Part shown: positions 58,941 through 64,000 of the stretch, one piece after another
How the letters are laid out: the number at the start of each line of letters is the position of its first letter
Numbering within the stretch: the stretch's first letter is position 1
Assembly: GCF_024763615.1 (NCBI RefSeq)
Contig: NC_077222.1
Coordinates: forward strand, 1,364,001-1,428,000
Direction of reading: 5' to 3'
Source of the DNA: Phlebotomus papatasi
Lineage: Eukaryota > Arthropoda > Insecta > Diptera > Psychodidae
Length of the DNA stretch: 64,000 bases
Made by a program: the position numbers and the translations under genes
The notes under the pieces: model-generated
Told to the model about the DNA's origin: nothing
Database searches by the model: none
The model's input: only the letters and a program-made list of their open reading frames with translations

Positions 58941-59124
58941 TCTTCCGGTGTTCGTCAGAGCATTGTCTTCTTCTCAAAAGCAAAAGGACTCAATTTTCAA
59001 TATGAGTCTTCAAGCCGAGGAAGACCTATACCGAGGGTCGAAAGCTATGGAGAAAATTGAGTCTTTTTGATTTTGAGAAGAAGACAATCCTCTGACGAAC
59101 ACCGGAAGAAACTAGAAGATAATA
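58927..59124. repeat. ~200-bp inverted repeat (hairpin)
   Basis: Left arm TCTTCCGGTGTTCGTCAGAG, CATTGTCTTCTTCTCAAAA, GGACTCAATTTTC; right arm GAAAATTGAGTC, TTTTGAGAAGAAGACAATCC, TCTGACGAACACCGGAAGA. Arms of ~70 bp with few mismatches and a ~55-bp loop. Likely a MITE or foldback element. Confidence 0.8.
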
Positions 59125-59499
59125 TACAATTATGTCAGATACAGTATTCAAAGATATTCGACTTATAAAATGGTATCAAAACCGGTAAGCAACGTGGGAA
59201 GAGACAGTTAAGAAAAATTGGTTTTCCCAAAGTTTTCGGCTCGGGCTCCAAGCCTTCCTCCTAATTTGGTTAAATCTATTCTTTTCTTGCTTCTAAGAAA
59301 TTTAAAAAAAAATCTTCAGAGTGAAAATTGTTTTAAAAAAAAAGTTGCAAAAATCTAGAAATACAAGAGCAGTGCCCAAGAGCCTATGTCCTGTAAATCA
59401 AGAGGACCTTGAGGTAGACTTGAAGTCCGACCCGAAAGCTTTGGAAAAATTTTACTTTTTCTTAGCTGCATCTTCTCCCGACGATTATCGGTTTTTAAA

Positions 59500-60400
59500 G
59501 TCGTTTAGGCGGATATTTCATCCACATACGTCAATGACCTTGGATAATTCTTCTAATGAATGTTCAAGGTCAGAGTTTAAATAAGTTCTAGAAGGTGTAT
59601 TTAACAACCGAACGGGGTAAGTTTGGATTTGTTAGAAAGGTCTTGGAATTCCGAAAAAGTTTATATGAATTCTCTTGTTTGGGATTGATAAAACTTCTTG
59701 AAGAAACGAAAGAGAACTCCAACAAATTTGAACTTATGAATGATTCTTTTTCCCTTAGGTTGTACTTACTCTCTTTATTTATTTCAAGCGGTTATCAATT
59801 TGAATCAAATGTTGTTTAGGCGAACATTTCATCTATATTCTACAATGACCTTGAATCATTCTTGTAACGGTTTTCAAGGTCAGAGGTTAAAAAACTCTAC
59901 TAGAAAGCGTATTTATCAACCGATTGGTTTACCTTTCGTTTTGTTTGAAAGGTATTAAATATTGCTTAAACAGACATTTCATCCATATACTACAATGACT
60001 TTAAATAATTCTTCTAATGGTTTTCAAGGTCAGAGGTTAAAAAGCTTTATTAGAAAACGTATTAATCAATCAATTTGCTTAAGTTTGATTTTGTTTCAAA
60101 GGTGGTAAATATTGCTTAAACGGATATTTAATTCATAATACAATGACCTTGACTCATTCTTGTAACGATTTTCAAGCTCATAGGTTAAATGGGTCAAATA
60201 GCTCTACTAGAAAGCGTATTTATCAACCGATTGGCTTAAATTTAGTTATGTTTGAAAGGTATTAAATATTACTTAAATAGATATTTCATCCATATAGTAC
60301 AATGACCTTGTATCATTCTTGTAACAATTTTCAAGGTCAGAAGATAAAAGGGTCTACAAAAAGAGAATTTATCAACCGATTTCCGAAAGTTTGGATTTAT
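59500..60400 (+). repeat. ~150-155-bp tandem repeat, about six copies
   Basis: The word CAATGACCTTG (or a close variant) at ~59533, 59843, 59993, 60141 and 60301 is each time followed by TTTTCAAGGTCAGAGGTTAA and TATTTATCAACCGATTGGC. Copies are ~75-85% alike by eye. Open frames here are incidental. Confidence 0.75.
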
Positions 60401-60652
60401 TTGAAAGGTTTTGGAATTTAGAAAAGGTTTAGTTAAGTACATGTGATTATTTTTGACGAAGTGAAAAGTAATTTAAAAAAGAACTTACACATGTTTTTCC
60501 CCTGAATTGGGCTAGTGAACAATGCGAGAATTCCGCAAATTTAGAAGGCATTTCCATCCCTATTTTTTGTATTATTTATACAAAAGAAGTATCGGAAATA
60601 TTATTTCCAAATAAATATTAATGCGATGCGAATTATCTCGCAGGAAAGTCTT

Positions 60653-60699
60653 GGATTTCCCTAAACAAAATTCCCAGTGAAACGTCATCATTATCAGTG
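60653..60699 (+). promoter_or_regulatory. Possible upstream control block of the second clip gene
   Basis: GGATTTCCC (60653-60661; reverse of GGGAAATCC) and AAATTCCC (60668-60675) are kB-like words just before an initiator-like TCAGTG at 60694. A further GGGAGCATTCCCC is at 60930-60942. No TATA box. Weak, by-eye evidence. Confidence 0.3.
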
Positions 60700-61043
60700 T
60701 TGCAGTGAAAGAAAATCGAGAATGTCTGATTGTGTGCGAACGACTTCATTCACTTTCCTTCATTCTTCTGATCTTCAAAGTCACGGGGATTAACAGTAGA
60801 ATTCGTGAGATTCAAGTATTGAAGTCACCCTGTAAATTAGCATACAATCTCAGGTTTTCTGTTCATATATTACCAGTAATATCACACACTGTGGTCAGCC
60901 CAGTGACTGGTTTGTTGAAACAGTCGTCCGGGAGCATTCCCCAAGTGCTCATCGTTCCATACTTTCGTGGTGACAATATTTTTTTTTACTTAATTTTCTT
61001 TCTCTGGTTTTCCCAATATCAAAATCCTACCAATAATCCCATT

Positions 61044-64000
61044 ATGAGTGCTCGAATAAACTACCTATGTGCCCTGATCATTTTGTGGCTAAACTTAGTT
61101 AATGCGGGTAAGTTGCAAGTAGAGGTCAAGTTTAGCATTATGTACCCAACACGTACATAATTACATATTAAATTATATATACGTGTTCGGCAGAGATAAA
61201 AGACATTTATTTCCCAAGTGGCATAGGCCCTAAGGGAATCTTAAGAGATGTGAAAATTATTAGGAAAGTGATAGTATCGTTGATAAATTCAAAAAGATGC
61301 GTCATCGTTGGATACCCAACGGCTTTTCGAGGGGAATTTTCATTGCAGACACTGACGAATTTATATGAATTAGTTTCCTTTTTTTTTACACTTTAATCAC
61401 TTTATATATGTAAGATTCCCATACATTGGCTTCTCACAAAATTACTTGATAAACCTGCTATTCGACAATACAACTTACGATCGTACAGTGGAGGAGACAA
61501 CGATCTGGGAAAATACGAATCATTAACACATGGAGTAGTTTTTCAATGCCAAAATATCTTTCCAGCAGCAAATAGCGTAAATAAGATATGTAAATGTTTG
61601 AACTGAAGAAAGAACATCTTTGAAAAGAAATAGAAATGCTTTTTCTCCCAAATACCGGGAAGTCCATTTAATGGGTGTTCTCATATAGAAGAACACCTTG
61701 AAGAACTTTAATTTCTTGCAAGTTGCAATCGATTTCGATACACAAGGCCACATCGTTACGCTCAGAGATCTTCTTCAATCTGAGACGGAGATTGTTTCTT
61801 TTCGCGTCTGAGATCATTTATCTTTGTCTAACTATCGAAAAAATACAATGACCTGAATGATTCACATAAATCAACTAATCTGAAAATGTTGAAAAAAATT
61901 AATAATATAGATATAAATGTTTAGTTTAGAGTAACCTACAGTTAAAGTTTTTATCAAGTGACTTGTACAATTCTAGGTCTTTAAAATTTAAGAAAAAGTC
62001 AAGAATGGGTGTATTGAAATGGTAATTGTGAAGTTATATGACGTTCACTCCAGGTTTTTTTACGGAAAATTTGGTTAGAATTAAATTCCAAAGTTTAAAA
62101 AAAAGGTTTCACAGTTAAGGATTCACCCAACCGAATTTAAAAAATTAATGTGCTAAAGAATGTTTAAAACATTTCCAACCCGATAGATAAAATAAAGTTT
62201 TGAGGTACTCTCATAAAAAAAATGAGTTTGATACTGGGGTAATATGGTCAGCCCTTGAATGTCATTAGCCTTTGAACATTAATTTTTTTTTTTGAAAAGC
62301 TAAAATTATATATAATAAAATAGGATAACTACGAAAGAAAATTAATAATTAAAATCGGGATTTTGCTTTAGGAACAGACATAATTGCAAGTTTACTACTT
62401 TCCCCTAAGCAGTCTTCAGACTAGAAGTTTAGCCCAGTTCACGAAGGTCTCAACATCCTAAATGGCAACCAATTTCATTGCTTTTTTAGAGCCTAATAGT
62501 TCACTTATCTTTAAAAATCCAATTCTGGGTTAAATTTTTCCAGAAAATCGTCATTTATAAGAAATTAGAGCAGTTAAGTCATCTGGCTAAGCTGGCTAAG
62601 CCTTATACGGGTTTCAGATCTAAGGCTTAGCCATCTGGCTTAATAATCTATTAGATTTTGAAAAATCAATAAAATTGCTTGTTATTTAGATTTTTGAAAC
62701 CTTCGGAAACTGGGCTAAACCTCCGGTCTGAAGCCGACATTGTATCTGAAGCCCCTACTACTTGGGTCCCGGTCAAAATATCGAACGCCAAAATCCCGAA
62801 CGCCAAAATCCCGAAAGCCAAAATCTCGAATTCTTAAATGTGTCATAGCTACTCCCACGATTGTACCCGCGCTTGCTGGAGGCAAAGGGAAATTTTCTGT
62901 GTCTTAGGAAATTATTCTAAACATTTTCCTCCATATAATTTCATCAATTTCAGGATATTGAATATTCGGGATTTTGGCTTTCGGTATTTTGGCCTTTTCA
63001 GGATTTTGGCGTTCGGGATTTTGCCTTTCGGGATTTTGCCTTTCGGGATTTTAGCTTTCGGGATTTTGGCTGCCACCGTACTACTTAAAGTTGCAATCCA
63101 TCGCGAAAAGTGTTGTACTTAAGGATCCCCTCAATCGAATTTAAAAAAATAATATGCCAATGAAAGCTGATAAAATTTCCCACAAGATAGATAAAAAGTT
63201 TAGAGGTTCTTTGATTTTAAATCCGGTTAGATATATCTCAAAACTGTAAACATTTAGGACATAAAAGATATAAAGCTTCAGGAAAACTCTTGTAACTAAA
63301 AATATTCCTTACCAATTTTCATAATTTTAATTGCTAAAGACAGCTTAGAAAAATTCCTAAAAGATAGATAAAATAAAGTTTGGTGGTTCTATTGTTATAA
63401 GTCCGGATCTTTCAGTATAGAATAATACAAAGTTTTCGGAAAATCCTTACAATTAGGTTAAACCAGTTTAGAAACATTCTAGTACTTATAGATAAATAAA
63501 AATAATATTCTACGTCACAAATAAAACCATTTAGATGTTCATTTTTTTTAAAATTTATTTTCAGGATTTTGTTTACTTTTTTATTTATTTTATTTTTGTG
63601 AAAACTTTTAGAGTTAAAGACTCCCCTAACCGAATTTAATAAATTTAAAAATATTTCAAATAAAGTTTCATGGTCTTTCTGTATTCAATCTCGTCAGATT
63701 ATCCCAAAACTGCTAATGTTCAAAACAATAAAATTTCCAATTATTTGGAAAACCTTCAATTAAAACCGATCCTAATAGATTTTCAGGGTTTAAAGTGCTC
63801 AAGAAAGTTCGAAAATTTCATAAAACAAGATTTGAGATTATTATATTTTAAATCCAACTCAAAATATTAAACTTTATCAAAGGTTTTTGACTATTTTCTT
63901 CAATTTATTATCCACAGAATATTCAGAAACGTATGGAAATTGCAATTTCCCTGAAGGAGGCGAGGGAGTTTGTGTAAAATTACAAGAATGCAGGGAACTC
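61044..64000 (+). CDS. Second clip-domain protein, N-terminal part (runs off the window)
   Basis: Exon 1 (61044-61107) encodes a signal peptide (MSARINYLCALIILWLNLVN) and ends GCG G|GTAAGT. The next exon starts at 63918 after TTATCCACAG and joins in frame as E-Y-S-E-T-Y-G. It then reads CNFPEGGEGVCVKLQEC, the opening of a clip domain (C-x-x-P-x-G-x-x-G-x-C-V-x-L-x-x-C), and leaves the window at 64000. Secreted clip proteins are serine proteases or catalytically dead homologues; which one cannot be told here. It is in tandem, same strand, 3.4 kb after the first clip protease. The 2.8-kb intron carries family B MITEs, a foldback element and satellite copies. Confidence 0.8.
62090..62230 (+). 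repeat. ~184-bp satellite, single copy
   Basis: TTCACAGTTAAGGATTCACC, CAACCGAATTTAAAAAATTA and AAACATTTCCAACCCGATAG match the satellite consensus. In the intron of the second clip gene. Confidence 0.5.
62409..62750. mobile_element. Two abutting MITE family B copies in opposite orientation
   Basis: 62409-62600 is a reverse copy (AGTCTTCAGACTAGAAGTTT, then AGGTCTCAACATCCTAAATG). 62603-62750 is a forward copy (ACGGGTTTCAGATCTAAGGC ... AACCTCCGGTCTGAAGCC) lacking ~55 bp of the body. Together they form a large inverted repeat. Confidence 0.7.
62766..63075. repeat. Foldback of GGGATTTTGGCTTTC units
   Basis: CGAACGCCAAAATCCCGAAA at 62783-62825 is mirrored by six or so copies of TTCGGGATTTTGGC/GCC at 62965-63072. 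The same unit occurs at 48415-48465 next to ATCGGGACCCGATCGG; the left end here carries GTCCCGGTC. The 94-codon frame running through it is an artefact. Confidence 0.65.
63110..63860 (+). repeat. ~184-bp satellite, diverged copies
   Basis: At least three units: CCCCTCAATCGAATTTAAAA with AAGCTGATAAAATTTCCCAC; GGTTCTTTGATTTTAAATCC, GGTTAGATATATCTCAAAAC; and CTCCCCTAACCGAATTTAAT near 63620. Lies in the first intron of the second clip gene. Confidence 0.65.

Noticed and set aside
60705..61160. 151-codon ORF containing the start of the second clip gene
   Set aside because: The only convincing part is the signal peptide from 61044. The upstream residues look like translated 5' UTR, and the 3' part is intron.

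Overview
The window is eukaryotic and comes from an insect, most likely a nematoceran fly; a sand fly is a guess. The reasons are GT-AG introns of both about 55-200 bp and 1-5 kb, AT-rich non-coding DNA packed with short terminal-inverted-repeat (TIR) elements and tRNA-derived SINEs, and genes whose closest remembered relatives are fly proteins. I had only the sequence, so family names rest on recognised motifs and remembered homologues, and exon borders are hand-called from splice sites and reading frame.

Layout. 1-1888: 3' end of the Notch ligand gene Serrate (tandem-repeat intron, then the last coding exon). 5219-5527 (minus): small subunit of serine palmitoyltransferase. 6098-14174 (plus): pickpocket-type DEG/ENaC channel, six exons found. 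14325-20297 (plus): Tti1, a TTT-complex HEAT-repeat protein. 20354-22583 (minus): unrecognised serine-rich protein with repeated acidic motifs, convergent with Tti1. 25555-26044 (minus): weak small gene, divergent from 26217-33336 (plus), the TPR-containing Ser/Thr phosphatase PP5 (PpD3). 36446-36772 (minus): possible small ORF. 37253-37733 (plus): C14orf119-like protein. 42565-45791 (plus): the p24 cargo receptor baiser (TMED10). 49638-57612 (plus): a complete clip-domain trypsin-like protease. 61044-64000 (plus): start of a second clip-domain protein that runs off the window.

The genes are not an operon. Most are housekeeping or membrane genes (sphingolipid synthesis, PIKK stability, PP5 signalling, ER-Golgi transport). 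The right end is an innate-immunity type protease cluster; its first member has a TATA box, an initiator and NF-kB-like sites in one compact block.

The rest is repeats. I see a ~184-bp satellite in at least five places; TTAA-bounded piggyBac-like elements (four); two pogo-like MITEs; two abundant MITE families, one nested in the other; several long foldback elements; a TIR element with six ~170-bp internal repeats; two SINEs; and many intronic minisatellites. I did not find a clear new molecular system. The most original protein-level observation is the array of LxxIxE (PP2A-B56-like) motifs in the serine-rich protein.
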